Part shown: one piece after another, positions 36,564 to 48,762 of the stretch
Layout of the letters: every line of letters begins with the position of its first letter
Position numbering within the stretch: the first letter of the stretch is position 1
Assembly (NCBI RefSeq): GCF_016827675.1
Contig: NZ_JAERJA010000008.1
Location: forward strand, 1 to 64,000
DNA from: Nocardioides limicola
Lineage (GTDB): Bacteria; Actinomycetota; Actinomycetes; Propionibacteriales; Nocardioidaceae
DNA length: 64,000 nucleotides
Direction: 5' to 3'
Made by a program: the position numbers and the translations under genes
Notes under the pieces: generated by a model
Told to the model about the DNA's origin: nothing
Seen by the model: the letters and a program-made list of their open reading frames with translations, nothing else
Databases searched by the model: none

Positions 36564-38006
36564 TCAGGCGACCATCACCCGGCCGTCGGTGCCGGGCAGG
36601 GCGGTGGCGTGCTCGACATGGCCGGCGTGTGACCAGGCCTCGGCGATCCGGGCGACACCGGTGCTGAGGTCCTCCACGCTGCGCGTCCAGGGGATCCGGA
36701 TGTGCCGGCCCAGACCGCCCTCGACGGCGAAGGTGGGTCCGGGGGCGACCGGTGCGCCACGCCGTTCGGCCTCGGCCGCCACGGCTACCGCAGCGGGGGC
36801 GGGGAGCTCGCACCAGAGCACCAGACCTCCGGCGGGAACAGTGAAACGCCACTGGGGCAGTTGATCGCCCAGCAGAGCGACGAGGTGGTCGCGCTGGGTG
36901 CGCAGGCGGTTGCGCTGAACGGCCAGCAGTGGCTCGGGGTCGGAGAGGATCCGGGTCAGCGTCAACTGCTCCAGCACCGCCACCCCCAGGTCGAGGGAGA
37001 GTCGGGCCTGGATCAGGCGGGGCACCAGGTGGTGGGGTGCTCGGATCCAGCCGACCCGGAGGCCGCCCCAGAACGTCTTGCTGGCCGACCCCAGCGATAC
37101 GGTGTCGGCGGAGTAGGCGGCGAACGGCAGCGGCATCGCGCGGTCGTCGAGCAGCAGGGCACGCTCGGCTTCGTCGATGACCGGGACCGTCCGGGTCCGC
37201 GCCAGCAGGTCGGCCATGCCGGCCCGGTCGGCATCGGACATCAGGGCGCCGGTGGGGTTCTGGAAGTCGGGGATCAGATAGGCGACGGCGGGAGCGGTCT
37301 GGCGCACCGTGGCTGCCGCGGACTCCAGGTCCCAGCCGGCGGGGCCCAGCGGCAGCGGCACCAGCCGCGCACCGGCCCGGCGTAGCACCTGGGGGGTGTT
37401 GGGATAGACGGGCGTCTCCACCAGTGCGCGCTCGCCGGCGCTGAGCAGTGCCATGGCGGTGATCGCGCCGGCGGATTGGGCGCCGGGGGTGATGATGACC
37501 TGGTCGGGGTCGGTGGGCAGGCCCTGGGCGTCGTAGCAGGCCGCGATCACCTCGCGCAGGGCCGGCAGCCCGGTGGGGAAGTAGCCGTGGTTCCCCAGGT
37601 GTGCCGGCAGGTCGTCCAGGGCCGCCTGGTAGGCCGCCAGGACTCCCGGTGGCGCGGCTCCGGCGGCGCAGACCAGGTCGACGGTGTTGCCCGTGGGGTC
37701 GTACGGCGCCACGAGGCGGTCGTGGGCGCGTTCGCGACCGTGGGGCACCCGGGTGAAGGTGCCCGCGCCGCGCCGCGCCTCGGCGTACCCGGCTTCGCGC
37801 AACTCGGCGTACGCCCGAGTCACCGTGGTCCGTGAGACCGAGAGGACGTCGGTCAGGTCGCGTTCGCTGGGCAGGCGACTCTGCAGCGCGATCCTTCCGT
37901 CGCCGATGGCGGTGCGCAAGGCATCGGCCAGGCCCGCGTACGCGGGGGACCGGTCGAAGTCACCGACCACAGTGGCTACTTGTCTGGCAGAGATCATCGC
38001 GCCCAT
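36564..38006 (-). CDS. MocR-type regulator: GntR winged helix fused to a class I aminotransferase domain
   Basis: A 480-residue protein. Residues ~10-85 form a GntR winged helix (LADALRTAIGDGRIALQSRLPSERDL... VSRTTVTRAYAELREAGY...). The rest is a PLP-dependent aminotransferase fold with the PLP lysine in SLGSASKTFWGGLRVGW near 300 and the NxxNPTG-like PDFQNPTGALMS. MocR regulators sense PLP or an amino-donor ligand and often control the adjacent gene. It is divergent from a YczE-type membrane protein gene with a TTGGCT palindrome between them. The exact start (38006 or 37997) is uncertain. Confidence 0.87.
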   Translation of the reverse strand: MGAMISARQVATVVGDFDRSPAYAGLADALRTAIGDGRIALQSRLPSERDLTDVLSVSRTTVTRAYAELREAGYAEARRGAGTFTRVPHGRERAHDRLVAPYDPTGNTVDLVCAAGAAPPGVLAAYQAALDDLPAHLGNHGYFPTGLPALREVIAACYDAQGLPTDPDQVIITPGAQSAGAITAMALLSAGERALVETPVYPNTPQVLRRAGARLVPLPLGPAGWDLESAAATVRQTAPAVAYLIPDFQNPTGALMSDADRAGMADLLARTRTVPVIDEAERALLLDDRAMPLPFAAYSADTVSLGSASKTFWGGLRVGWIRAPHHLVPRLIQARLSLDLGVAVLEQLTLTRILSDPEPLLAVQRNRLRTQRDHLVALLGDQLPQWRFTVPAGGLVLWCELPAPAAVAVAAEAERRGAPVAPGPTFAVEGGLGRHIRIPWTRSVEDLSTGVARIAEAWSHAGHVEHATALPGTDGRVMVA

Positions 38007-38025
38007 ACAGACCACTGTCTCACAA

Positions 38026-38042
38026 TTGGCTATTTCAGCCAA
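38026..38042. promoter_or_regulatory. Palindromic operator between the MocR and YczE-like genes
   Basis: TTGGCT-ATTTC-AGCCAA is a perfect 6-bp inverted repeat in the 50-bp divergent gap; further CCAAT and ATTGG half-sites lie just beside it (38046 and 38024). Likely target of the MocR regulator, by position. Confidence 0.6.
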
Positions 38043-38056
38043 GGCCAATCGGCCTC

Positions 38057-38731
38057 ATGATTGTGGCCATGACCACCCCCGTCGCCACCCGCGAGATCGC
38101 GAACCTCGGCCCACTGGCCCAACTCCGGGCCGGTCGCCTGGCACGCAGGGTGCCGCAGCTCATCGTCGGTCTGGTGGCCTACGGGGTCTCGCTGGCGATG
38201 ATGGTGGTCGGTGCGGTCGGGCTCGCCCCCTGGGACGTGCTGCACTCCGGGCTGACCCGCTACCTGCCGCTCACCCTCGGCCAGACCGTGGTGCTGATCA
38301 GCTTCGTGGTGCTGCTGCTCTGGATCCCGCTCAAGGAGCAGCCGGGCATCGGCACCATCGCCAATGCCGTGCTCGTCGGGCTCTCCGCGGATGCGGCACT
38401 CGCGGTCCTGCCCACGGCCGAGCACCTGTGGGCACGCGTCGCGTTGATGGTCGGCGGGGTGCTGCTCTGCGGGGTGGCCAGCGCGCTCTACATCGGCTCC
38501 CAGTTCGGTCGCGGACCCCGGGACGGGCTGATGACCGGGCTGATGCGGCGGACCGGACTGTCCCTACGCCTGGTCCGGACCGGACTCGAGGGCACCGTGG
38601 TGGTGCTCGGCTTCGCCCTCGGCGGAGTGGTCGGCCTCGGCACGTTGCTGTACGCCGTGACGATCGGTCCGCTCACCCAGGGACTTCTGCCGTTCGTTGT
38701 CGTAGAATTGAAGGAGAGGAATGAATCATGA
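38057..38731 (+). CDS. YczE/YitT-like integral membrane protein
   Basis: A 224-residue (or 220 from ATG 38069) membrane protein with five to six hydrophobic segments and the YczE-type motif GLAPWDVLHSGLTRYLPLTLGQ near 60, plus IGSQFGRGPRDGLMTGLMRRTG near 150. The family lacks a settled function; it is very often adjacent to a MocR/GntR regulator, as here. Its 3' end holds AAGGAGAGG, the ribosome binding site for an overlapping 38-residue gene. No ribosome binding site precedes either start, so it may be leaderless. Confidence 0.83.
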   Translation: MIVAMTTPVATREIANLGPLAQLRAGRLARRVPQLIVGLVAYGVSLAMMVVGAVGLAPWDVLHSGLTRYLPLTLGQTVVLISFVVLLLWIPLKEQPGIGTIANAVLVGLSADAALAVLPTAEHLWARVALMVGGVLLCGVASALYIGSQFGRGPRDGLMTGLMRRTGLSLRLVRTGLEGTVVVLGFALGGVVGLGTLLYAVTIGPLTQGLLPFVVVELKERNES

Positions 38732-38844
38732 TCTGGATCTATGCATTCGCGATGATCGGGGCGTGGCTGGCCTGCGCCACGCTGTGGACGCTGCTCATGC
38801 CCGGTCCCGGTGCCCGCGAGGTCCCGCGCTCACATCGGGTCTGA
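38728..38844 (+). CDS. 38-aa single-pass membrane peptide coupled to the YczE-like gene
   Basis: A short frame beginning MIWIYAFAMIGAWLACATLW, one hydrophobic helix followed by a basic tail (REVPRSHRV). Its ATG overlaps the upstream stop (ATGA) and has a strong ribosome binding site, AAGGAGAGG, eight bases before it, and its codons have the expected G/C third positions. It could be a small subunit or stabiliser of the YczE-like protein. Function unknown. Confidence 0.65.
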   Translation: MIWIYAFAMIGAWLACATLWTLLMPGPGAREVPRSHRV

Positions 38845-38849
38845 GGCCC

Positions 38850-39413
38850 TCAGCGGCGGGTGGCGACGATGACGGAGGAGTCCGGGGCCACCATGATCTC
38901 CACCCCCACGAACCGCTCATCGGTGAGCCAGTGCTCACGCAACGTGTCCACCCGCCCCAGGGTCAGCGGCGGCCACTGGCTGCACGGGGTGAAGTTGTCC
39001 AGGACCACGATGCCGCCCGGTTCAACGAGATCGGCGATCGTGTCCACCTCCACGCCGGGGGACTCGCCGTCGAGGAAGAGCAGCGAGTAGGGGCCCTTGT
39101 CGCGCAGCGTCGACCAGTCGGCGGCCAGGACCTCGACCCGCGGATCGTCGGCGAAGAGTTCCTGAGCGCCCTCGGCCAGGCCGGGGTCACGTTCGGCGGT
39201 GAGGATGTGGGTCCCGGGACGGATCCCGGAGCGCAGCCAGGCCGTGCCCACCCCGCACCCGGTGCCGAACTCGGCCAGATACCCCTCCCGGGTGGCCGCC
39301 AGCGTAGCCAGCAGGCGGCCGGTCTCGTTGCGGCAGAAGGAGACGTAGCCCGCCTGCCGGGACACGTCGAAGGCTCGCTCGACGACCTCGGGCAGGTCAG
39401 GGCGCGCGCTCAT
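38850..39413 (-). CDS. O-methyltransferase-like SAM-dependent methyltransferase
   Basis: A 187-residue class I methyltransferase: YLAEFGTGCGVGTAWLRSG (SAM motif I, about 45), HILTAERDPGLA (motif II), LLFLDGESPGVEVD and GGIVVLDNFTP (metal-site-like Asp/Asn of catechol-type O-methyltransferases). The substrate is unknown. The ATG at 39413 is preferred; an upstream in-frame extension looks non-coding. It is convergent with the 38-residue peptide gene, only five bases away. Confidence 0.82.
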   Translation of the reverse strand: MSARPDLPEVVERAFDVSRQAGYVSFCRNETGRLLATLAATREGYLAEFGTGCGVGTAWLRSGIRPGTHILTAERDPGLAEGAQELFADDPRVEVLAADWSTLRDKGPYSLLFLDGESPGVEVDTIADLVEPGGIVVLDNFTPCSQWPPLTLGRVDTLREHWLTDERFVGVEIMVAPDSSVIVATRR

Positions 39414-39523
39414 GGCTTGAGCATGTCGCGGTCCCCACTGCACCGGCCCGATGTCTCGCATGATGAGCGACACGCCCGAAATGCGTGCGCGAACCACCCG
39501 TGGCGGCGTACAGTCGGATCACC

Positions 39524-39577
39524 ATGCGGAGCGTCTTCGTACTCATCGAGCGCCGCGGCGAGGCCCAGCAGCGATAA
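39524..39577 (+). CDS. Possible leader peptide upstream of leuB
   Basis: A 17-residue frame, MRSVFVLIERRGEAQQR, with Val-Phe-Val-Leu-Ile near its start. A -10-like TACAGT (39509-39514) lies just ten bases before its ATG, which suggests a near-leaderless start. The run of branched-chain residues 280 bp upstream of leuB makes an attenuation leader plausible. No clear terminator follows: only a GCCACC...GGTGGT stem near 39590-39608 without Ts. Confidence 0.4.
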   Translation: MRSVFVLIERRGEAQQR

Positions 39578-39690
39578 CGCTGCTCAGTGAGGCCACCTCG
39601 TCGCGGTGGTCGGCGTTGACGGTCTCACTACTCCTCCATCCACTGACCGGCAGTCCAGGACAGCCGCCGTCCACGCATGAGGTATCGCGC

Positions 39691-39843
39691 ATGTTCACCA
39701 TCACCGCCACCCACCCCTCCATGTTCGACCCGACCGAGTGGGGTCCGGCCAACCACAATCCGGAGAACCCCCACAGCGTCGAGGCCACCCAGGCCGCGAT
39801 TGACCAGCGAGACAACGACGGCCTGCGGCCGGACGACAACTAA
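39691..39843 (+). CDS. 50-aa protein of unknown function, directly upstream of leuB
   Basis: A 50-residue frame, beginning [20 protein letters not shown] and ending [10 protein letters not shown], rich in Asn, Pro, His and Asp and without hydrophobic segments. Nearly all third codon positions are G or C, which supports coding, and GAGG lies about nine bases before the ATG. The TAA stop is 11 bases before leuB. No family is recognised. Confidence 0.55.
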   Translation: MFTITATHPSMFDPTEWGPANHNPENPHSVEATQAAIDQRDNDGLRPDDN

Positions 39844-39854
39844 TCTCGTTGTCC

Positions 39855-40919
39855 ATGACCAACGACGCAACCGTTCAGCTCGCCGTCATCCCCGGCGACG
39901 GCATCGGACCCGAGGTGACCACCGAAGCCCTCAAGGTCCTCGAAGCAGCCACCGACACCAAGTTCGAGCAGACCCGCTACGACCTCGGTGCCGAGCGCTA
40001 CCTGGCCACCGGCGAGGTGTTGCCGCAGAGCGTCCTGGACGAACTGCGCGGCGCCGACGCGATCCTGCTCGGTGCCGTCGGCGGCAAGCCCAACGACCCG
40101 AACCTGCCTCCGGGGATCCTGGAGCGTGGCCTGCTGCTGAAGCTGCGGTTCGAGCTCGACCACTACGTGAACCTGCGTCCGTCGCGACTCTTCCCCGGCG
40201 CCACCTCGCCGCTGACCGAGGCCGTGATCAAGGACGGCATCGACTTCGTGGTCGTCCGTGAGGGCACCGAGGGGCCCTACACCGGCAACGGCGGCGCCCT
40301 GCGGGTGGGAACGCCCGCCGAGGTGGCCACCGAGGTCTCGGTCAACACCGCCTTCGGTGTCGAGCGGGTGGTCCGGGACGCGTTCGCCCGCGCCCAGCGT
40401 CGTCCACGTCAGAAGCTCACCCTGGTGCACAAGACCAACGTGCTCGTGCATGCCGGCGCGGTCTGGTGGCGGCTGTTCCAGAAGGTCGCCGAGGAGTACC
40501 CGGAGGTGACCGTCGACTACATGCACATCGACGCGGCGATGATCTTCATGACCACCGACCCCGGTCGCTTCGACGTGATCGTCACCGACAACCTGTTCGG
40601 CGACATCATCACCGACCTGGCCGCGGCGATCACCGGTGGCATCGGGCTGGCGGCCTCCGGCAACGTCAACCCCGACCGGACCGCGCCGTCGATGTTCGAG
40701 CCCGTGCACGGCTCCGCCCCCGACATCGCCGGCCAGCAGAAGGCCGACCCGACCGCGGCGATCCTGTCGGCCAGCCTGCTCCTGGACCACCTCGGTCGGA
40801 CCGAGGAGGCCCAGCGGATCGAGCAGGCGGTGCTCACCGACCTGACTCGACGCACCCCCGGAACGACCCGCACCACCGCCGAGGTCGGCGACGCCATCGC
40901 GGCGATCGTCGCCGGCTGA
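39855..40919 (+). CDS. leuB: 3-isopropylmalate dehydrogenase
   Basis: Oxidatively decarboxylates 3-isopropylmalate in leucine synthesis with NAD+ and Mg2+. The 354-residue product shows [20 protein letters not shown] (nucleotide-side loop), the substrate Arg region [19 protein letters not shown], and [12 protein letters not shown]. It also has the metal Asp stretch [21 protein letters not shown] and the NAD-binding [14 protein letters not shown] -10-like TAATCT (39841-39846) ends eight bases before the ATG and there is no Shine-Dalgarno, so a leaderless transcript is likely. It is followed by ilvE. Confidence 0.95.
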   Translation: MTNDATVQLAVIPGDGIGPEVTTEALKVLEAATDTKFEQTRYDLGAERYLATGEVLPQSVLDELRGADAILLGAVGGKPNDPNLPPGILERGLLLKLRFELDHYVNLRPSRLFPGATSPLTEAVIKDGIDFVVVREGTEGPYTGNGGALRVGTPAEVATEVSVNTAFGVERVVRDAFARAQRRPRQKLTLVHKTNVLVHAGAVWWRLFQKVAEEYPEVTVDYMHIDAAMIFMTTDPGRFDVIVTDNLFGDIITDLAAAITGGIGLAASGNVNPDRTAPSMFEPVHGSAPDIAGQQKADPTAAILSASLLLDHLGRTEEAQRIEQAVLTDLTRRTPGTTRTTAEVGDAIAAIVAG

Positions 40920-40935
40920 CCAGGAGAGGACTACG

Positions 40936-42021
40936 TTGGGCGCCATGGAGTTCCAGACCACGCTCACCACCACGCCGGTGGCCGAGCAGCAACTCGCTGA
41001 GATCCTGGCCGCCCCCGGTTTCGGGACCCACTTCACCGATCACATGGTGACGGTGGAGTGGACCCCCGAACGCGGGTGGTACGACGCCCGGGTGACGCCG
41101 TACGGGCCGCTCACCCTGGACCCGGCCACCGCGGTGCTGCACTACGCCCAGGAGACCTTCGAGGGGATGAAGGCCTACCGGCACGAGGACGACTCGATCT
41201 GGCTGTTCCGGCCCGAGGAGAACGCGGCTCGGATGGTGCGCTCGTCGCATCGGCTGGCGCTCCCGGTGCTGGAGGTGCCGGACTTCTTGGCCGCCGTCGA
41301 AGCGCTGGTCGCCGTCGACCATCGGTGGGTTCCGGACGGGGCGGGGGAGAAGAGCCTCTACCTGCGGCCGTTCATGTTCGCCTCGGAGAAGTTCCTGGGT
41401 GTGCGCCCCAGTCAACACGTCACCTTCATGGTGATCGCCAGCCCCGCCGGCTCCTACTTCGCCGGCGGGCTCAAGCCCGTGACCCTGTGGCTGACCACCG
41501 AGTACACCCGCGCTGGCCGCGGTGGGATGGGTGCCGCCAAGACCGGCGGCAACTACGCGAGCTCCCTGGTCGCCCAGCAGGAGGCCACCTCCCACGGCTG
41601 TGACCAGGTCGTCTTCCTGGACGCGGCCGAGGGACGGTACGTCGAGGAGCTCGGCGGGATGAACATGTACTTCGTGCACGCCGACGGGTCCATCGTCACC
41701 CCGGCCACCGGCACCATCCTCGAGGGCATCACCCGCTCGGCGATCATCGAGCTGGCAGGCAAGCTCGGCCACGAGGTGACCGAGCGCAGGATCGACGTCG
41801 ACGAATGGCGCGACGGCGTCACCAGCGGCGAGATCACCGAGGTCTTCGCCTGTGGCACCGCTGCCGTGGTCACGCCGGTGGGCAGCCTCAAGTGGGACGG
41901 AGGAGCCACCCCCGAGGTGGCCGAGGCCGGGCCGGTGACCACACGGATCAGGCAGGCGCTGGTGGACATCCAGTACGGTCGCGCCGAGGACACCTTCGGC
42001 TGGATGCACCGCGTCGTCTGA
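40936..42021 (+). CDS. ilvE: Branched-chain amino acid aminotransferase
   Basis: PLP-dependent class IV (fold IV) transaminase for the last step of leucine, isoleucine and valine synthesis. The ~360-residue product contains YAQETFEGMKAYRHED (about 70-85), the PLP lysine in GMGAAKTGGNYASSL near 200, and the signature VEELGGMNMYFV. TTG at 40936 sits at the right distance from GGAGAGGA; ATG 40945 is the alternative. It is 16 bases after leuB and co-transcribed with it. Confidence 0.94.
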   Translation: MGAMEFQTTLTTTPVAEQQLAEILAAPGFGTHFTDHMVTVEWTPERGWYDARVTPYGPLTLDPATAVLHYAQETFEGMKAYRHEDDSIWLFRPEENAARMVRSSHRLALPVLEVPDFLAAVEALVAVDHRWVPDGAGEKSLYLRPFMFASEKFLGVRPSQHVTFMVIASPAGSYFAGGLKPVTLWLTTEYTRAGRGGMGAAKTGGNYASSLVAQQEATSHGCDQVVFLDAAEGRYVEELGGMNMYFVHADGSIVTPATGTILEGITRSAIIELAGKLGHEVTERRIDVDEWRDGVTSGEITEVFACGTAAVVTPVGSLKWDGGATPEVAEAGPVTTRIRQALVDIQYGRAEDTFGWMHRVV

Positions 42022-42042
42022 GCCTGACGCGACCAGCGGACG

Positions 42043-42762
42043 TCAGTGGTCGGTGGCCGCCTCGGAGTCGAGCCACCAGATCGTCTCAGCAGCCCGGACG
42101 CCGGCAGCCGGCACCTCGCCGATGTCGGCCCCGGAGGCACGTGCTGCCGCGACCGCGGCCGCCTTGGCCGCACCGGTGACCAGGAACCAGACAGCGGGGG
42201 TCCGGTTCAGTGCGGCGAAGGTGAGGCTGATCCGTTCCGGCGGGGGCTTGGGGGAGTCGGTCACGGGCACCGTCTCGCCGTCGGCGACGAGTTGGGGGAA
42301 GCCGGGGAACAGCGAGGCGACGTGGCCATCGGGGCCGACCCCCAGCATCACCAGGTCGAACCCGTCCGGTGCGTGGGCGCGGATCTCATCGGCATAGGCG
42401 GCCGACGCCTCGTCCAGGGTCAACCCGGAGTCGGCGGCAGGCATCTCGTGCACCCGCCGCGGGTCGGCGTCCACGTGGTCGAGGAGGTCGCGCCGGGCCT
42501 GGCCGGCGTTGCGGTCCTCGCTCCAGGAGTCGACGTAGCGTTCGTCACCGAACCAGAAGTCGACGTCATGCCAATCCACATCCAGACCGTCCACCGACGC
42601 GGCCACCGCTCGGTGCACCAGGGACGCCACGGTGCCACCGGTGAGCACCACCGACGGAGTGCGCCCCGAGGACTGGACGGCGGCCAGCCGAGCGATCAGC
42701 GCCGTCGACACCGCCTCGGCCACCTCGCTCGGCGAGTCGAGCACCCGCACGTCGTCGGTCAT
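42043..42762 (-). CDS. pgl: 6-phosphogluconolactonase (DevB type)
   Basis: Hydrolyses 6-phosphogluconolactone in the oxidative pentose phosphate pathway. The 239-residue product has SVVLTGGTVASLVHRAV near 40, DFWFGDERYV near 68 with DRNAGQARRDLL, and GVGPDGHVASLFPG near 140, all hallmarks of the DevB/NagB-like fold. Its ATG overlaps the pgi stop by four bases; it is the last gene of tkt-tal-pgi-pgl. Confidence 0.93.
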   Translation of the reverse strand: MTDDVRVLDSPSEVAEAVSTALIARLAAVQSSGRTPSVVLTGGTVASLVHRAVAASVDGLDVDWHDVDFWFGDERYVDSWSEDRNAGQARRDLLDHVDADPRRVHEMPAADSGLTLDEASAAYADEIRAHAPDGFDLVMLGVGPDGHVASLFPGFPQLVADGETVPVTDSPKPPPERISLTFAALNRTPAVWFLVTGAAKAAAVAAARASGADIGEVPAAGVRAAETIWWLDSEAATDH

Positions 42763-44393
42763 GACAGCACCTCCAACACTCGCTCCAGTCCGGACTGGTC
42801 CGCGATCTGCAGTCGGAGCACCGGCCGACCCTGATCGGTCAGCACCGCGGCATCGCCGGCCGCCTGGGCGGCGATGAAGTCCCCGAAGCTGAACTCCCGG
42901 CCCGGGATCGACAGTTCCTCCTCGACCAGACCGGTGAGCTGCAGGAAGACCCCGGTGTGCGGTCCGCCCTTGTGGTACTGGCCGGTGGAGTGCAGGAACC
43001 GTGGCCCCCAGCCGAAGGTGACCGGCCGGCCGGTACGCCGGGCCAGCGCGGCACGGGTCCCCGCCACCCGGGAATCACGTGTCGAGGGCAGGTAGGCCTG
43101 CACGGCGAGGTAGCCCCGCTGGGAGTCCAACTGCGCCAGCAGGGCGAGCACGGCGTCCTCGACGGTGTCCGCAGAGCCCAGCCAGGCCGGCTGCCCGTGG
43201 ATCGCGACGGACCCGTCGACGAAGGCGGGGTCCGCGGGCGTGCCCGCATGGTCGAGGAGCTCCCTGGCGGCAGCCTTGGCGCTCTCCACGTCGGGTTGGT
43301 CGAACGGGTTCACCCCGAGCAGCCGCGACGCGTGCACGGTGGCGTACTCCCAGATCAGGAACTGGGCGCCCAGCCCGGCGTCCACGGTCGCGCCCCAGCC
43401 GGAGGCGGGTCGCACCGTGTCGAAGACGAAGTCGGGGCCGTAGGTGACCAGGACGCCGTCGGTGCTGCTGGGGGTGAAACCGGGCGCCGAGACGCTCTCC
43501 ACCACCACCGGGGCGATGCCTCGCCCTTCCTTGCCGGTCGACTCCGCGACCAGCTGCTCCACCCAGTCGCCCAGCCCCGGGTAGGGGGATCCGGCGTCGG
43601 CCAGCACCAGCTTGTCCACGCCGTGCAGGGCGGCAGCGCCGAGGAGGGCGCCAAGCCGCACGCCGGGGTTCTCCGCGCTGTCGGACTCGAGACGTGCCCG
43701 CACCGACGCGGCCTCGTCGAGAAGCCGGTCCAGGTCCACCCCGGCCAGCCCGGACGGCACCAGGCCGAACGCGGTGAGGGCGGAGTAGCGGCCGCCCACC
43801 ATGGGATCGGCCTCGAACACCCGATGCCCGGCCTCGGTCGCGCTCGCGTGCAGGGGGGAACCCGGGTCGGTGACCATCACGATGCGCCGGGCCGGGTCCC
43901 AGCCGGCGCTGCGGAACGCCTCGGCGAACGCGCGCCACTGGCTGTCGGTCTCCACCGTGCCGCCGGACTTGCTGGACACCACGACGACGGTGCGGTCGAG
44001 CCGGTCGCTGAGCGCAGCCCGGACCGCGTCCGGATGCGACGAGTCCAGCACCGTCAGCTCGACCTGCGCCGCTGCGCAGATCACCTCCGGCGCCAGGGAT
44101 GAGCCGCCCATGCCGCAGAGCACCACCCGGTCCAGGCCCTCAGCGAGCAACTCCGCCCGCAGCGCCGCGATCTGGGCGACCAACGGTCGGGAGGTGTCCG
44201 GCAGGGACGTCCAGCCCAGCCTCAGGGCAGCCTCGGCCTCGGCTGCGGGCCCCCACAGGGTCGGGTCCCCGGCCGCGGTCCGGCTGGCGACCGAGTCGTC
44301 CACCAGCCGCTGCACCGCACCGACATAGGCTCCCTCGTCGGGATAGCCGAACAGCATCTCCACGCCGGGCGCGGTGACCTGGTTCGGTGTCAC
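42759..44393 (-). CDS. pgi: Glucose-6-phosphate isomerase
   Basis: Interconverts glucose 6-phosphate and fructose 6-phosphate. The 544-residue product has two SIS domains; [15 protein letters not shown] (about 90) and [20 protein letters not shown] (about 130) bind the sugar phosphate, and later blocks are [13 protein letters not shown] and [12 protein letters not shown]. The family belongs to the divergent actinobacterial Pgi group found in tkt-tal clusters. The GTG start (44393) overlaps the tal stop (GTGA); the long in-frame extension upstream is shadow sequence. Confidence 0.93.
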   Translation of the reverse strand: MTPNQVTAPGVEMLFGYPDEGAYVGAVQRLVDDSVASRTAAGDPTLWGPAAEAEAALRLGWTSLPDTSRPLVAQIAALRAELLAEGLDRVVLCGMGGSSLAPEVICAAAQVELTVLDSSHPDAVRAALSDRLDRTVVVVSSKSGGTVETDSQWRAFAEAFRSAGWDPARRIVMVTDPGSPLHASATEAGHRVFEADPMVGGRYSALTAFGLVPSGLAGVDLDRLLDEAASVRARLESDSAENPGVRLGALLGAAALHGVDKLVLADAGSPYPGLGDWVEQLVAESTGKEGRGIAPVVVESVSAPGFTPSSTDGVLVTYGPDFVFDTVRPASGWGATVDAGLGAQFLIWEYATVHASRLLGVNPFDQPDVESAKAAARELLDHAGTPADPAFVDGSVAIHGQPAWLGSADTVEDAVLALLAQLDSQRGYLAVQAYLPSTRDSRVAGTRAALARRTGRPVTFGWGPRFLHSTGQYHKGGPHTGVFLQLTGLVEEELSIPGREFSFGDFIAAQAAGDAAVLTDQGRPVLRLQIADQSGLERVLEVLS

Positions 44394-45499
44394 GCGTCGG
44401 CTCCGGCGAGCTGGTCGGAGACCGTCGCCAGGAGATCTCGCCAGGAGGCGATGAACTTGTCGACCCCCTCGGCCTCGAGCACCGCGATCACGTCGTCGTA
44501 GTCGACGCCGACGGCAGCCAGGTCGGCCATCACCTGCGCCGCGTGCTCGTAGTAGCCGGTGACCTGGTCCCCGAGCACCTCGCCGTGGTCGGCGAAGGCG
44601 TCCAGGGTGGCCTGCGGCATCGTGTTCACGGTGCCGGACACGGCCAGGTCGGTGACATACATCGTGTCCGAGTACGCCGGGTTCTTGACGCCCGTGGACG
44701 CCCAGAGCGGCCGCTGCGCCGCAGCTCCGGCGTCGGCCAGTGACCGCCAACGCTCGCTGTCGACGAAGTCGGCGAACAGCTGATGGGCGAGCCGGGCGTT
44801 GGCCACCCCGGCCAGGCCCTTCAGTTCGCCGGCGGTGTCGCCACCGATCTTGTCGAGCCGGTTGTCGATCTCGGTGTCCACCCGGGACACGAAGAACGAC
44901 GCCACCGACTGGATGCCCGAGACATCGTGGCCGGCCGCCAGGGCCTGCTCGATGCCGCGCGCATGCGCCTCCAGGACCTGCCGATAGCGGTCCAGGCCGA
45001 AGATCAGCGTCACGTTGACGCTGATCCCCGCGGCCAGCGTTGCGGTGATCGCGGGCAGTCCGGCCTCGGTCGCCGGGATCTTGATGAACAGGTTCTCCCG
45101 GTCCACCGCTGCCCAGAGTTCCTTGGCCTGGCTCAGGGTGCCGTCGCCGTCGTGAGCCAGTTCGGGGGAGACCTCGATCGAGACCCGCCCGTCGACGCCG
45201 CCGGTCGCGTCGAAGACGGAGCGCAGTTGGTCGCAGGCGTTCCGCACGTCGGTGGTGGTCAGTTCGAAGACCGCCTCCTCGACGTCGGTGCCGGCCGCCG
45301 CCAGGGCGCGAACCTGCTCGTCGTAGCGGGCGCCCGAGGCCAACGCGGCGGCGAAGATCGACGGATTGGTGGTCACCCCCACCACCGAACTGTCGGCGAT
45401 CAGCGCGGCGAGGTTGCCGGTCTCGATCCGCTCCCGGGACAGGTCATCGAGCCAGATGGACACCCCGGCCCTGCTCAACTGTGACAAACGGTCCGACAT
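44390..45499 (-). CDS. tal: Transaldolase
   Basis: Transfers a dihydroxyacetone unit between sugar phosphates in the non-oxidative pentose phosphate pathway. The 369-residue TIM-barrel protein shows [13 protein letters not shown] (about 40), [12 protein letters not shown], and the Schiff-base Lys in [16 protein letters not shown] near 140, then [13 protein letters not shown]. It follows tkt on the minus strand with GAGGGAGA as ribosome binding site and overlaps pgi. Confidence 0.95.
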   Translation of the reverse strand: MSDRLSQLSRAGVSIWLDDLSRERIETGNLAALIADSSVVGVTTNPSIFAAALASGARYDEQVRALAAAGTDVEEAVFELTTTDVRNACDQLRSVFDATGGVDGRVSIEVSPELAHDGDGTLSQAKELWAAVDRENLFIKIPATEAGLPAITATLAAGISVNVTLIFGLDRYRQVLEAHARGIEQALAAGHDVSGIQSVASFFVSRVDTEIDNRLDKIGGDTAGELKGLAGVANARLAHQLFADFVDSERWRSLADAGAAAQRPLWASTGVKNPAYSDTMYVTDLAVSGTVNTMPQATLDAFADHGEVLGDQVTGYYEHAAQVMADLAAVGVDYDDVIAVLEAEGVDKFIASWRDLLATVSDQLAGADA

Positions 45500-45548
45500 G
45501 GATCTCCCTCTGCTCTGGCCCTGGTGGGGGCGCGTGGGTCGCTCCGGT

Positions 45549-47645
<2,097 letters not shown>

Positions 47646-47799
47646 GCGGCTTCCTCCGGGGGGTGTGATCAACGGCGCTGTCCACTCGACCGCGCTCGGT
47701 GAGAGCCTACCGAGGTACGGCGATAGACTCGACCCCGCACTGCCACGAGTGGACGCCCCCACGGCGTCCCTCGGCTCCGCCGATCCCGAGGTTTCCCCA

Positions 47800-48762
47800 G
47801 TGACGTACGTCGGCCAACCGGCCCACGCTGCCCCCGAGCAGCCGGACCGCTCCACCCCTGCCGACGAGCCGGCGACCCTGCGTGACGTGGTGATGGCCTA
47901 CGTCGGCCTCACCAAGCCGCGAGTGATCGAGTTGCTGCTGCTCACCACGGTCCCGGTGATGTTCTTCGCGGCGCGCGGGGTGCCACCCCTGGGGCTGGTG
48001 GTCGCCACTGTGATCGGCGGCACCCTCTCCGCGGGCTCGGCGTCTGCCTACAACTGCGTCTACGACCGGGACATCGACGAGCAGATGCGGCGCACCCGGC
48101 GGCGGGCGCTGCCCCGGCACATCGTCTCGCCTGCCTCGGCGCTGGTGTTCGCGACCGTGCTCGCGGTGCTGTCCACGGTCATCCTGTGGGTGTGGGTGAA
48201 CCCGCTCTCGGCCGGGTTGGCGGTGGGCGCGAACGCGTTCTACGTCTTCGTGTACACGATGCTGCTGAAGCGGCGTACCACCCAGAACATCGTCTGGGGC
48301 GGCCTGGCGGGGTGCTTCCCGGCCCTGATCGGCTGGACCGCGGTGACCGGTGAGCTGGCCTGGCCGCCGGTGATCCTGTTCATGGTGGTCTTCTTCTGGA
48401 CGCCACCGCACACGTGGGCGTTGGCGTTGCGCTACCGCGAGGACTACGCCCAGGTGTCGGTGCCGATGCTGCCGGTGGTCAAGCCGGCGGCCGTCGTCGG
48501 CGCCCAGATCGTGGCCTACTCGTGGGTGATGGTGGCCACCTCGCTGCTGCTGTGGCCGGTCGCCGGCACCGGCAACTTCTACCCGATCGTGGCCGGGCTG
48601 CTGGGCGTGGTGTTCCTCGTCGAGGCGCACCGGATGTGGGGTCGCACCAAGCGCAGCGACGCCCTCAACGACATCCGCCCGATGCGGCTCTTCCACCACT
48701 CGAACCTCTACTTGTCGCTGCTGTTCGTGGCGGTGGCGCTGGATCCGCTCCTCGCCTTCTGA
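47800..48762 (+). CDS. ctaB: Protoheme IX farnesyltransferase (heme O synthase)
   Basis: UbiA-family membrane prenyltransferase that farnesylates heme b to heme o for cytochrome oxidase. The 320-residue product has about nine hydrophobic segments and two Asp-rich motifs, [16 protein letters not shown] near 85-100 and [16 protein letters not shown] near 215. The GTG at 47800 is the most likely start; another in-frame GTG lies 51 bases upstream. It is divergent from tkt; TAGACT at 47724 is a possible -10. Heme a synthase (ctaA) lies 2 kb away. Confidence 0.94.
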   Translation: MTYVGQPAHAAPEQPDRSTPADEPATLRDVVMAYVGLTKPRVIELLLLTTVPVMFFAARGVPPLGLVVATVIGGTLSAGSASAYNCVYDRDIDEQMRRTRRRALPRHIVSPASALVFATVLAVLSTVILWVWVNPLSAGLAVGANAFYVFVYTMLLKRRTTQNIVWGGLAGCFPALIGWTAVTGELAWPPVILFMVVFFWTPPHTWALALRYREDYAQVSVPMLPVVKPAAVVGAQIVAYSWVMVATSLLLWPVAGTGNFYPIVAGLLGVVFLVEAHRMWGRTKRSDALNDIRPMRLFHHSNLYLSLLFVAVALDPLLAF

